Source: Paracrocinitomix sp039939375
Lineage (GTDB): Bacteria; Bacteroidota; Bacteroidia; Flavobacteriales_D; Crocinitomicaceae
NCBI GenBank assembly: GCA_039939375.1
Contig: JBDVJO010000002.1
Coordinates: 248,001-312,000, forward strand
Direction of reading: 5' to 3'
DNA: 64,000 nucleotides
Shown here: piece by piece, positions 8,261-16,987 of the stretch
Numbering within the stretch: position 1 is the first letter of the stretch
How the letters are laid out: each line of letters starts with the position of its first letter
Made by a program: the position numbers and the translations under genes
Notes under the pieces: model-generated
Told to the model about the DNA's origin: nothing
Database searches by the model: none
Seen by the model: only the letters and a program-made list of their open reading frames with translations

Positions 8261-9201
8261 TATTTCCCAGTTATAGTTTTACCAATCAATTTATATTCTT
8301 CAATAACATGTTTGGGCATGTGTCTAGCTCCAACCGAATTTTTAAAATCGAAACCGCTAGGCCAAAAATAACCTAATATACCTACGACAGAAGTATCATT
8401 ATTAGCCATATTATAGTAATCTCTAGCAATGAAATCCATATCATTTTTTGCAATACCTACACTACCATGAAAATTTTTCATCCAATGAGTATCCATAATC
8501 AATAGAATATTTTGATGGTTCTTCATTTTATTCTTCATTATTGCATACTCATTTTGAAAAGTTGGATCAACTGAAGGATTTTGAATAAAATAATGATCAA
8601 ATCCCACCCAATCTACACTGTTCGGACAATAAATTTCATCAATAGAGGCATACGCCTCAACATTCAAAATAGGAATATTTGGAACAGTGGACTTAGCATA
8701 ATCAGTAGCCTCTTGAAATTCAGATTCTGAAATGCTATTCCATGCCGGTTCTTCTCCAATATATAGACAGGCAATTTTATTTGCCATAGAATTGATAGAA
8801 TTAACTGAAATAAATTCATCCCATCTCGTTTTGTAATCTGAACGCAAACCATATATTACACCACTTTTGTTTCCTCCTGTTGATGTTTGTTCGAAAAAAA
8901 TTTCATTTAAATGTAGAACAGCCTTAACTTGATTGTTATCAAAATCATTGATACGATCGATAATATTATCAGAAGGGTCAATCACGAGAATATCTGCTAG
9001 ATTTGAGAAAGAGGAAACCTCATCTAAATAATTGATTTTATCAGATTTGTCTTTTGGATCATCCCAATAAACATCTATCAAGGTAAACCCAAAATACTCT
9101 AAGTTTGGATTGAGTTTAGTTTCAATTGGTTCTAGATCTACCTTTTTACATGAGTTTAAAGTCAACATCAGTAAAATTGAATACTTGAATAACATTTTCA
9201 T
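8260..9201 (-). CDS. Lipoprotein with glycosidase-like TIM barrel
   Basis: I chose ATG 9201, not the upstream frame opening at 9291, because it gives a normal lipoprotein signal MKMLFKYSILLMLTLNSC with the lipobox cysteine at residue 18. The upstream start would also run through a terminator hairpin. The 313-residue protein has features of a glycoside-hydrolase TIM barrel: CLYIGEEPAW with a candidate acid/base glutamate, SVDWVGFDHYF, ILLIMDTHWMKNF and ILGYFWPSGF near the end. The exact family and substrate are not clear. It should sit in the outer membrane facing the surface or periplasm. It is the first gene of a two-gene operon between tRNA-His repeats. Confidence 0.65.
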   Translation of the reverse strand: MKMLFKYSILLMLTLNSCKKVDLEPIETKLNPNLEYFGFTLIDVYWDDPKDKSDKINYLDEVSSFSNLADILVIDPSDNIIDRINDFDNNQVKAVLHLNEIFFEQTSTGGNKSGVIYGLRSDYKTRWDEFISVNSINSMANKIACLYIGEEPAWNSISESEFQEATDYAKSTVPNIPILNVEAYASIDEIYCPNSVDWVGFDHYFIQNPSVDPTFQNEYAIMKNKMKNHQNILLIMDTHWMKNFHGSVGIAKNDMDFIARDYYNMANNDTSVVGILGYFWPSGFDFKNSVGARHMPKHVIEEYKLIGKTITGK

Positions 9202-9267
9202 AAATTGCTTTTGATAACGACAGATAAACAAAGCTAGTAAATTTCCAAAAACATATGAATAAAGAAA

Positions 9268-9300
9268 GCCTTGAATCACTAATGAATTCAAGGCTTTTTA
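9268..9300. terminator. Hairpin between the island and tRNA-His repeat
   Basis: GCCTTGAAT (9268-9276) pairs with ATTCAAGGC (9286-9294), giving a 9-bp stem followed by five Ts on the plus strand and by TTTCTTT on the minus strand. It could work in both directions. It probably insulates the lipoprotein gene from tRNA-His transcription. Confidence 0.6.
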
Positions 9301-9308
9301 CATTTATT

Positions 9309-9495
9309 GGGTGGAAGATGGGATTACATCCCTATGATCCCTTTATCTTCTGTTGAGCCTTCATCAAAATGAAACGCGCTGCGCTTGTTTTATTTACACT
9401 TACATTTTCTCATTCAAGCAAGCTTGATCGAAATTGTGCGCATAAAAAAAACCAGTCCATACGAACTGGTTTCATTTTGATGGGTGGAAGATGGG
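9309..9495. repeat. tRNA-His-associated repeat, proximal locus
   Basis: This 187-bp stretch is a direct repeat of 7500-7685. It begins and ends with GGGTGGAAGATGGG; the second occurrence is the real tRNA-His 3' end. Differences from the distal copy are about five substitutions and one extra A. Minus-strand translation of its first half gives a short tail ending EGPTEDKGIIGM, which may be the remnant of a coding sequence. The copy also carries the tRNA terminator. Confidence 0.85.
9444..9472 (-). terminator. Terminator of tRNA-His
   Basis: On the minus strand, ACCAGT and ACTGGT form the core stem, followed by a T-run of eight, 11 nt beyond the tRNA 3' end. Copies A and B at 7463 and 7635 have the perfect 9-bp form; here one substitution shortens the stem. 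Confidence 0.75.
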
Positions 9496-9557
9496 ATTCG
9501 AACCCACGACCCCCGGAACCACAAACCGGTGCTCTAACCAACTGAGCTACAACCACC
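9483..9557 (-). tRNA. tRNA-His (anticodon GTG)
   Basis: The cloverleaf is readable on the minus strand: the extra 5' G (-1) typical of tRNA-His, D arm GCTC...GAGC, anticodon stem CCGG/CCGG around loop TTTGTGG (anticodon complementary to 9520-9522), and T arm GTGGG/CCCAT with loop TTCGAAT. CCA is not encoded. The acceptor stem GTGGTTG against CTTCCAC leaves two T-T mismatches at positions 5-68 and 6-67. The 3' 14 bases are shared with the flanking repeats. Confidence 0.93.
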
Positions 9558-9622
9558 ATAAAAAAAGCGCCCTACACAGAGAGTGCGGGCGCAAATATAA
9601 ATGTTTTTTTTTGAAGTACTTT

Positions 9623-12600
9623 CTACTTTGCTTCAGATTTTTTAAACTTAATTTTTCCGAAGAGTTTTTCTAAGCCATCTAAGAATTTCTTTAAGGCATC
9701 AAAATACAGTGTAACTATCAGAATGATACTCATTAACCATATTACACAGATGTTCGCCCAGAAGGTTGGAACGTACATATCTAACATTTTTATTTTCTTT
9801 TTAGGTGCATAAAAATGTGCGTTCCAGAAATACTTATCATAAGGATCAAGGAAAATTGGATCTGATTTTTGAACCAAGTAACCTTCTGACTCAATTAACT
9901 TAGTTAAATCAGTTTTGTTGGTTACAAACTGCTCTAAGGCATCATTGGTATGGTTGTCAATCAAATCTAAATACTTCTCTTTTCCATATTTATCAATAAT
10001 TTCTTTGTTCAAATTATCAATATTGGCTCTGTACGTTTCTACAATCTTCTTGTAGTAATCTTTCAGAATACCAAAGTAAATTTTAGACGTTTCATAAGCC
10101 TGGTTATAGGCATTGTCTGGTGATTTAGATCGTGAAACAAATTCGTTCTTCTCTTCTTCTGAACCAAAGCTAAGTGTATACAAGTACTTAACTCCGCGCT
10201 CAGTTTTTAAAGTCGCCAACACGTTAGGTTCTTCAGTGATTGCGAAATCATCCGCTACTTCTTTCTTCTCAATTTTGTTGGTTTCTCCATATATCTCAGG
10301 ATACATGCCTTCTAATACAGAAGACTCAACACAATCGCCACACAATAAGAACTCCTTAACTCCGCTTCTTTCAATCTCTACAAAGTTCTCTTCTCGTTCA
10401 ATTTCGTTTTGAAGTACTGTAATGGCTTGCTTCGTTTCTTCAACTGCAGAGATGTTGCCTAGATTGGTTTTTACAAAGTCCATCTTAGCATTTAATTCTT
10501 GCAACCAATAGTCTTTTTTCCAAGTTCCAAAACTCTTCCATTTTTCATTGGTGAAATACATTTCTCCGTATTCATTACCGGTGAACTGCTCAACTGCAAG
10601 TGCTTCGTAGGCCCATCTTGAAGCCATGACATTACCAATAAGTGGTACGGCACTTTCATCTCCAAATATTGGGTTCAGTTTATCAAATTTCACAATTACA
10701 CCACTAAATAATAGCTGCGGAATAATTAGAATAGGAATCAAGATGTAAATAACTTTTACAGAGTTGAAACTCGCTGAAATGTTTAATCCTAACAGGTTTG
10801 CAAAGCAAGAAAGTGAGAATAGGATTAACCAATATTGCCACCACATGCCTTGAATTTCAAGAATCCAGTTCCCAATGGCTACAAAAAACACCATTTGAAT
10901 CGCCGAAATGATGAACATGATTGAAATCTTTGAAACTAAATAGGACCCCCTACTTAAGTTCAAGAACGATTCACGTTTCAATATTTTTTGATCTTTAATA
11001 ATCTCCTCAGCCGCAACCGTAAGTCCAATAAACAAGGCGACAATTACAGAGATGAACAAGAATTGAGGAATGTTCTGATTCGTTCTGAATGTATATTCCG
11101 CTCCGTCTTGAAGGTTATAGAACTTTACAAAGAAAGCAAGGATAAATGCCAATGCCGGCGCCTCAAGCAAGTTAATCAACATGTATTGTCTGTTGGTCAA
11201 CTTAGATAAGACATCTCTTACAAAATACACCTTTAATTGCTTGAAAAACCCAGGTTTTTTGAAAGTACTCTCTGGAATTTCATCAGCATTTTCAATTGTG
11301 TCAGGATCTGGTTCAAGCTCTTTCAAATAGTTGTCATTCCACTCTTTTGGTGAAATTTTTCTATGCTGAGTTTGATTACCGTATTCATCAACGACCTTTG
11401 ATTCGATAATGTTAAAGATCTGTTCGGGATTTACGTTACCGCACTCATGACACTCACTTTCATCACTTTTAACGTGATTAATGCACTTTTTGAAGTACAT
11501 TACACCATCAACAGGGTTACCGTTATAAATCGGATATCCTCCAACATCTAAAATCAGTAGTTTATCAAACATCTTGAAGATGTCAGATGAAGGTTGGTGG
11601 ATTACCACGAATATTAATTTTCCTTTAAGAGCTAACTCTTTTAAAAGGTCCATAATATTTTCAGAATCTCTTGAAGAGAGTCCTGAAGTAGGCTCATCTA
11701 CAAACAAAACAGAAGGCTCACGAATTAACTCTAAAGCAATGTTCAAACGCTTTCTTTGTCCACCAGAAATGGTTTTCTCAAGCGGTGATCCAACTTTTAG
11801 ATCCTTCGTTTCATACAATCCCAAAGAAGTCAGTGTTTTTAATACACGCTTAGCTATGAGTTTGTCATCCATATTGCCAAAACACAATTTTGCATTGTAA
11901 AATAGGTTTTGGAATACCGTTAATTCTTCAATCAAAAGGTCGTCTTGAGATACATATCCAATAACACCTTCAATTTTATTTTTTTCATGGTGAATATCAA
12001 CACCATTAATGGTTACAGCTCCTTCAGCAGGAGTGTAATTTCCATTTAATACGTTCAATAAAGTAGACTTTCCTGCTCCAGATCCACCCATTATCCCTAA
12101 TAGTGAACCAGATTCTTCAGCAAAATTAAAGTCGTGTAATCCAATTTTACCTCCTTTAAACTTGTAAACAACATTTTCAGTTTTGAAAACAATTTTAGAA
12201 GCAGATGTATCGGAAAGGAATTTTCCAATGATATCACTGTAATAAATTGGTTGAACCTTAGATGATCGAATAGAACTACCTTGGTTCAAAATCACGTGAC
12301 GTCCTTTTAATAAAGGCTGTCCGTTCAGATTAATTTCGGCATCTCCTAAATACTTGAAGAAGTGAAAGTTTACAGAGGTAATTTTTAGAACTCTAATTTG
12401 TCCTTCAATGCCATCAGAATAGATATGCTTTGCATTTTTGAAATCTTCTGTTGGAGAAGATGTCACGTAAAGCATGTCTTCATGATCAAGGATATGATCA
12501 ACTGGAGATTCTACAAATTCTTTAATCTCGTTGTACTCATCCATGGATACGTTAAACGTATCTGCTACAGTTTGGGCAAATTCTAATTCTTGCTCATCAA

Positions 12601-12955
12601 CACGTTCATTCGCATTGATAAACTCTAGAATTCTAACAAGTACAATGATTTTTTGGCGTTGAGCTAACTCTTCGTTAATCTGCGTACAGATTCTCAATAC
12701 TTTTACTGAGTGTACTGAAGTCTTTTTACGCTTTCCATCTTTCTTTTTAGAGCTTCCTTGAAAAGTAATCAAGAAATTATCAAAAATAGCGAGGTATTCT
12801 TGTACAGCTTGGGAGCTTAATTCTTGACTTAAAAATGCCTCAACAATTTTACGACCTTCTCCAGAAGTCACTGGTCCTTCTTGATCTAAGTTTTCATCAA
12901 CCCTTGCAATAATCGCAAAGAGTTGCATTAAGGCTTTTAATATTCTTTCACTCAT
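9623..12955 (-). CDS. ABCG-type ABC transporter, ATPase and permease fused
   Basis: A 1110-residue protein. Residues 1-150 are helical and acidic (TerB-like appearance). Residues 180-250 may be an FHA-like strand domain. The ATPase has Walker A GGSGAGKST near 289-297, signature SGGQRKRLN near 397 and Walker B VLFVDEPTSGLSS near 413, in the ABCG/White style. A CxxC pair (CHECGN) follows near 500. Membrane helices start near 600 and cluster to about 770. A soluble insert of nearly 280 residues comes before the last helix near 1070. Related fused ABC-2 proteins are common in Bacteroidota; the substrate is unknown. It is the third gene of an operon after a secreted protein and a lipoprotein. Confidence 0.88.
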   Translation of the reverse strand: MSERILKALMQLFAIIARVDENLDQEGPVTSGEGRKIVEAFLSQELSSQAVQEYLAIFDNFLITFQGSSKKKDGKRKKTSVHSVKVLRICTQINEELAQRQKIIVLVRILEFINANERVDEQELEFAQTVADTFNVSMDEYNEIKEFVESPVDHILDHEDMLYVTSSPTEDFKNAKHIYSDGIEGQIRVLKITSVNFHFFKYLGDAEINLNGQPLLKGRHVILNQGSSIRSSKVQPIYYSDIIGKFLSDTSASKIVFKTENVVYKFKGGKIGLHDFNFAEESGSLLGIMGGSGAGKSTLLNVLNGNYTPAEGAVTINGVDIHHEKNKIEGVIGYVSQDDLLIEELTVFQNLFYNAKLCFGNMDDKLIAKRVLKTLTSLGLYETKDLKVGSPLEKTISGGQRKRLNIALELIREPSVLFVDEPTSGLSSRDSENIMDLLKELALKGKLIFVVIHQPSSDIFKMFDKLLILDVGGYPIYNGNPVDGVMYFKKCINHVKSDESECHECGNVNPEQIFNIIESKVVDEYGNQTQHRKISPKEWNDNYLKELEPDPDTIENADEIPESTFKKPGFFKQLKVYFVRDVLSKLTNRQYMLINLLEAPALAFILAFFVKFYNLQDGAEYTFRTNQNIPQFLFISVIVALFIGLTVAAEEIIKDQKILKRESFLNLSRGSYLVSKISIMFIISAIQMVFFVAIGNWILEIQGMWWQYWLILFSLSCFANLLGLNISASFNSVKVIYILIPILIIPQLLFSGVIVKFDKLNPIFGDESAVPLIGNVMASRWAYEALAVEQFTGNEYGEMYFTNEKWKSFGTWKKDYWLQELNAKMDFVKTNLGNISAVEETKQAITVLQNEIEREENFVEIERSGVKEFLLCGDCVESSVLEGMYPEIYGETNKIEKKEVADDFAITEEPNVLATLKTERGVKYLYTLSFGSEEEKNEFVSRSKSPDNAYNQAYETSKIYFGILKDYYKKIVETYRANIDNLNKEIIDKYGKEKYLDLIDNHTNDALEQFVTNKTDLTKLIESEGYLVQKSDPIFLDPYDKYFWNAHFYAPKKKIKMLDMYVPTFWANICVIWLMSIILIVTLYFDALKKFLDGLEKLFGKIKFKKSEAK

Positions 12956-12976
12956 TTAAAAGTAAGGTTGTTCGGA

Positions 12977-13408
12977 TTACTTGTTGAATCCTATTAATAC
13001 TACTAAACATCCAGATACCTTTTTGTCGATATCTAAGTATGCTTCTACATAGCAATCTAAAGTATTGTCAATTTTGAAATCCCAATATGGGTGATTTTCG
13101 TGATCAGCATTAGAAAATAATAGGTTTCTGTCTTGATCATATACATTGAAAATTACGTAATCATCTTTTGTTCCGGCAGTAGTTGCCACTCTGTAAAGTG
13201 ATCCACCGTAAAGTGTAACTTTAAACTCAGCTGATTGTTCAGCATCAACAAATGCCTTGTATACTTGACCGTCAGAGATGAAAACTTTTCCTGAATTTTT
13301 ATTCGGGCTCAAATACTGATAACAAACGTCTACTAAAGAATCACATTCTTGAGCTTGAACACCAAATGCTGCACTGACAACAGCTAATACTAATAATAAC
13401 TTTTTCAT
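12977..13408 (-). CDS. Secreted hypothetical protein in ABC transporter operon
   Basis: A 143-residue protein with a signal peptide (MKKLLLVLAVVSAAFGVQAQ, cleavage after AQA or AQ). The mature part is a small strand-rich domain with cysteines at CDSLVDVC, CYVEAY and CLVVL, possibly two disulfides. No family is recognised. It lies 21 bp upstream of the ABC transporter and 4 bp downstream of the lipoprotein gene, so the three are almost surely one operon and may act together at the envelope. Confidence 0.7.
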   Translation of the reverse strand: MKKLLLVLAVVSAAFGVQAQECDSLVDVCYQYLSPNKNSGKVFISDGQVYKAFVDAEQSAEFKVTLYGGSLYRVATTAGTKDDYVIFNVYDQDRNLLFSNADHENHPYWDFKIDNTLDCYVEAYLDIDKKVSGCLVVLIGFNK

Positions 13409-13412
13409 AATT

Positions 13413-14327
13413 CTATCCGATTAGGCTGTTTCTAATGTTTTTGATTTTCTCAATGATGTTATTCAATACATCACCTTCCATTTTCACAGAAGATTTACTT
13501 TTAATAGTTGTTTGATGATTTTTAGCATCATGAATTGGTTCAATGAATGTGTAATTGAATTCAATCAATTTGTAATCCACTTGTAAATCCTTTAAGTCAG
13601 CAATTAAATTTGTGTAGAACTCATCTTCATTATAATCTTCTAATAATTCAATGATTGTTTTAAGTGCTGTTTTCTGTTCTCCAATTCTGTTCGCAACTTC
13701 TTGAGATTGAGAAGACTCATAACTCATTGCAGCAAAATAAAGTGATTCTATCCATCCACCAGTCAAAATTAAAGTGGCTACATCATGCTCTTCATTGTCC
13801 TTCAAGAATTTATCGCCTTCACGATATCCTTCAGACATGATAACTAACATTGAATCCTGATTATTTCCGTTTTCAATAAAACGCTCCAACAAATCCTGGT
13901 CAAATGCACCAGCAATTCCTAACTCATCTGACAATTTTTCAACTGAAGAAAGGTATGAAACAGCCTTCGTGTTGTTCTCGTAAATTGTAGCATATCCAAG
14001 ATCTGCTCCGTAAACCCCCATGTTAATTGCACGCTTAAACTTTGTAGTAAAGTTGGCAACATTTTCAGGATCAGTTAATAATTCCTCATTAAAAGTAGAG
14101 ACATTGTCTCTAATCATTGTTGCCATTTGAATCGGCGAAGGAATACTAAACATTTTTCCGTTTATCGTGGAGTTTAACGCAGAAGAAGAATCAAGTTCAC
14201 TTTCCTGAACGACAATGATTTCACCATCTTCAGGTTGATCTGAATCTACTTCAATTCCCTCTCCACCGCACGATACGACTAAAGATGAAATAAAGAGCAA
14301 AGAAAAAGACTTTATTAGAATTTTCAT
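13413..14327 (-). CDS. Lipoprotein in ABC transporter operon
   Basis: I chose ATG 14327 rather than the upstream in-frame ATG at 14369, because it yields MKILIKSFSLLFISSLVVSC, a standard lipoprotein signal with lipobox VVSC. The mature protein of about 285 residues starts acidic (GGEGIEVDSDQPEDGE) and is mainly helical. It contains the stretch YGADLGYATIYENN and a later GGWIESLYFA, which recur in uncharacterised Bacteroidota lipoproteins. Function is unknown. It opens a three-gene operon with a secreted protein and the ABCG-type transporter. Confidence 0.75.
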   Translation of the reverse strand: MKILIKSFSLLFISSLVVSCGGEGIEVDSDQPEDGEIIVVQESELDSSSALNSTINGKMFSIPSPIQMATMIRDNVSTFNEELLTDPENVANFTTKFKRAINMGVYGADLGYATIYENNTKAVSYLSSVEKLSDELGIAGAFDQDLLERFIENGNNQDSMLVIMSEGYREGDKFLKDNEEHDVATLILTGGWIESLYFAAMSYESSQSQEVANRIGEQKTALKTIIELLEDYNEDEFYTNLIADLKDLQVDYKLIEFNYTFIEPIHDAKNHQTTIKSKSSVKMEGDVLNNIIEKIKNIRNSLIG

Positions 14328-14472
14328 ATAGGTTAGAATTTTACACCCAAAACTATAAAAATTATTCAATTATCCGTGAGATTTTTCAATGGAAAACGAA
14401 TAATTTTCAGGTGGAATATAAAATAGGGCGTAGGTATTTGAAACATTGACCTGAATAATCAGTATTAATAAT

Positions 14473-14480
14473 TAATTTTG
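14473..14480 (+). promoter_or_regulatory. Candidate -7 promoter element of hemB
   Basis: TAATTTTG fits TAnnTTTG, 14 bp before the hemB ATG. A TTG at 14446-14448 is 24 bp upstream, slightly long for the -33 element. Confidence 0.5.
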
Positions 14481-14494
14481 TTACGGAATTATTT

Positions 14495-15472
14495 ATGTTA
14501 AACAGACCAAGAAGAAATAGAAAGAGCCCGGCAATCAGAGCCATGATTGAAGAAACAGTTCTTCGACCTGCGAACCTTATTTACCCGCTATTTATTCAAG
14601 AAAGTAGCCAAGAACGTGAGGCTATTCAATCTTTGCCAGATTTATTTAGATTAAATTTTGATGGCCTTTGCAAAGAGATTGAATCTGCAATGGAAGTGGG
14701 GCTAAGAACCTTTGTACTGTTTCCTGTAATTCCAGAAAACAAAAAAGATAAAGTTGCGACCTATAGCTATGCTGAGGATAATTTTTATCTCAACTTTATT
14801 AGAAGAATTAAGGAAAACTTTCCAGGAATTGTGTTGATGAGTGATGTGGCTATGGATCCTTACAGTACGGATGGTCATGATGGCTTTGTGGAGAATGGAG
14901 AGATTTTGAATGATAAAACACTTCCAATATTAGGGAAGATGGCTGTGGCGCAAGCACAAGCAGGTATTGATATCATTGGTCCATCAGATATGATGGATGG
15001 AAGGGTTCAGTTTATTAGAGAGGCATTGGATACCATTAACATGGATCATGTTTCTATCATGTCTTACACAGCAAAATATGCGAGTGCCTATTATGGTCCG
15101 TTTAGAGATGCCTTAGATTCTGCTCCAAAAGGAGGGGACAAGAAGACGTATCAGATGAATCCGGCCAATAAGATGGAAGCTTTAAGAGAAGCTGAGTTAG
15201 ACGAAATTGAAGGGGCAGACTTTTTGATGGTAAAACCAGCCTTATGCTATTTAGATGTTATTGCCTTGCTAAAAGAAAATTCAAGTTTACCAATAGCTGC
15301 ATATAACGTTTCTGGTGAATATGCCATGTTAAAAGCAGCTTGCCAAAATGGATGGCTAGATTATGACAAGGCCATGCCAGAAATGCTTTTATCTATGAAA
15401 AGAGCAGGAGCTGATTCTATTCTGACTTATTTCGCCAAAGATTTTGCTACCCTTTATAAAAAACTACTTTAA
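14495..15472 (+). CDS. hemB: Delta-aminolevulinic acid dehydratase (porphobilinogen synthase)
   Basis: HemB joins two 5-aminolevulinate molecules into porphobilinogen for heme synthesis in the cytoplasm. The 325 residues match the family length. The two Schiff-base lysines are seen at about 194 (SYTAKYAS) and 247 (LMVKPALCYLD). The metal-site segment near 117 reads DVAMDPYSTDGHDG. The zinc-binding cysteines of the E. coli type are replaced by Ala/Asp residues, so this is the magnesium/potassium-dependent type. Its last 9 bases overlap the end of a convergent lipoprotein gene. Confidence 0.97.
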   Translation: MLNRPRRNRKSPAIRAMIEETVLRPANLIYPLFIQESSQEREAIQSLPDLFRLNFDGLCKEIESAMEVGLRTFVLFPVIPENKKDKVATYSYAEDNFYLNFIRRIKENFPGIVLMSDVAMDPYSTDGHDGFVENGEILNDKTLPILGKMAVAQAQAGIDIIGPSDMMDGRVQFIREALDTINMDHVSIMSYTAKYASAYYGPFRDALDSAPKGGDKKTYQMNPANKMEALREAELDEIEGADFLMVKPALCYLDVIALLKENSSLPIAAYNVSGEYAMLKAACQNGWLDYDKAMPEMLLSMKRAGADSILTYFAKDFATLYKKLL

Positions 15473-15898
15473 GCTATACGTTAAAGGCTCTTTGTATCCT
15501 TCTAACAAAAGAATGATTTCTTCACCCGTATAGGCGAAATCACTAATATCAAAAGTTAAGGTCTCTTCAATTAATTCTCTGCAAGAATCGCCATTGTTTT
15601 GATGGTACAAGAAAATTCCTCTTTTAGCAGGAAGCGATTTTGCAATCATTTTTGATCCCAATAAACTGAATTCATGATCTTCGCATCCACCTGAATAAAC
15701 TATATCTAAAACCATATTGTTTTCAGAGATGTAGGCATTATTGATGGTTGTTGATGCATTGTCTTTATAATCATTAACGCCGTCAATGAGCATTGCTTTT
15801 TTAGTTACCACTTCTGTTTTGTTGCTGTCTTTTTTGTTACCGCATGCGGTGATACTCAATGCTGCTGCTATAATGAATAAGTATTTTGTCATTTTCAT
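15464..15898 (-). CDS. Small lipoprotein
   Basis: A 144-residue protein with lipoprotein signal MKMTKYLFIIAAALSITAC and the lipidated Cys at residue 19. The mature domain holds two further cysteines, in SGGCEDHEF and DSCREL. This pattern is seen in several small Bacteroidota lipoproteins in which a strand domain is preceded by a Lys/Asn linker. No function is known. Its 3' end overlaps the hemB 3' end by 9 bp. The next minus-strand gene upstream ends within the AT-rich gap after 15898. Confidence 0.75.
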   Translation of the reverse strand: MKMTKYLFIIAAALSITACGNKKDSNKTEVVTKKAMLIDGVNDYKDNASTTINNAYISENNMVLDIVYSGGCEDHEFSLLGSKMIAKSLPAKRGIFLYHQNNGDSCRELIEETLTFDISDFAYTGEEIILLLEGYKEPLTYSLK

Positions 15899-15937
15899 GG
15901 TATAGTTTTAAAGTATTAAATCAAATGTTATTCCAAA

Positions 15938-16987
15938 TTATTTTTTAGTTCGAATAAAAAACAAAATTAATAAAAAGAAAATGGCGATTCCCGCAATAAT
16001 AATGTATTGATAGGGAAAGCTCAAATTCTCTTCAGGTTTAGGCTTCATAGTGTTTGGAGCAATGTAAGTAGTGGTGTCATTTTTTTCAAAAATCACTTTC
16101 TCCTTTAACATTTTGTAATCAAATCTCCAATACTCAATTCTTGGAAAGTACTTTCTGAAATTTGGGATTTTATACTTCTTCTCAGTCATTTTCCCTTTTA
16201 CGGCCTTTAAATCGGCGAGTAAATCCTTGTCCCACTTGTTGTAATGTCTTCCTAAACTGTAAGCCAAGTAAGCATGAGTTAAAGACAAGTGAGCCTCAAT
16301 TAAGTGCCCCATTTCTTGGCAAGTATTGGCGATAACCGGGTCTTCTTCGTGAATATGAGCAATGATAAGTTTAAGAACAAACTGTAAATTTTGTAGCGGT
16401 GTGATTATTTTGTCTTTAAACTCTTTGCTTGTTTTGTCGAGTGTGTTTAAAGTAGAATCTATCGGCCAATTTAGTACCACTCCTTTTTTAAACCATTTGT
16501 CATCTGCTTTTTGCTTGGATTCTGCTTCGATAATTTTTTCAAAAAAGTAAATTCTTGAAAATTGAAGCACCATGGGGCTTTCCTTTCTAATTCTCTTTTG
16601 TGCTTGGTCGTACTTTTTATCCAAAAAAGGAATCATCAATTGATCGTACCAGTATCTTTCTTCTTTGTCAATATCAACCTTCAATTCATTGAAGTAATAT
16701 TTAGCTAAAGATCGATTCCCTGTTTGCAATGAAATTTGAGCAAATTTTAAACTGTCCGATCGCAACCAAATATTTCTAGGTTTAGCTTCAAGTGTATCTA
16801 AGGCTTTTTTTAAAGAATCGTTTGAAAATCCCCTTTTAAATTGTGAAAGCTCAAAATAAGGGGTGTACTCTGAACGGTACGGAGATTTTACATAGCGCAC
16901 TGTGTCATCTTGCGAATAACCACGTGGCAAATTCACAAAGAATAATAGAAAGAAAAGGCAGTGTTTAATGCGCAGCATTGAATGCAA
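15938..16987 (-). CDS. Signal-peptide protein with one C-terminal membrane helix
   Basis: A 349-residue protein with an N-terminal signal (hydrophobic CLFFLLFFVNLPRGYSQ). The large periplasmic part is helical and repeat-like (residues 60-280, TPR-like look). The last 25 residues hold YQYIIIAGIAIFFLLILFFI and a basic tail, so it should be anchored in the inner membrane and face the periplasm. It overlaps the DUF4159 gene by 23 bp. The order rsmE, DUF4159 and this protein is one operon. I do not recognise a named family. Confidence 0.7.
   Translation of the reverse strand: MHSMLRIKHCLFFLLFFVNLPRGYSQDDTVRYVKSPYRSEYTPYFELSQFKRGFSNDSLKKALDTLEAKPRNIWLRSDSLKFAQISLQTGNRSLAKYYFNELKVDIDKEERYWYDQLMIPFLDKKYDQAQKRIRKESPMVLQFSRIYFFEKIIEAESKQKADDKWFKKGVVLNWPIDSTLNTLDKTSKEFKDKIITPLQNLQFVLKLIIAHIHEEDPVIANTCQEMGHLIEAHLSLTHAYLAYSLGRHYNKWDKDLLADLKAVKGKMTEKKYKIPNFRKYFPRIEYWRFDYKMLKEKVIFEKNDTTTYIAPNTMKPKPEENLSFPYQYIIIAGIAIFFLLILFFIRTKK

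Noticed and set aside
9491..9673. Plus-strand frame starting MGFEPTTPGTTNRCSNQ
   Set aside because: This is the antisense of tRNA-His, a frequent false gene.
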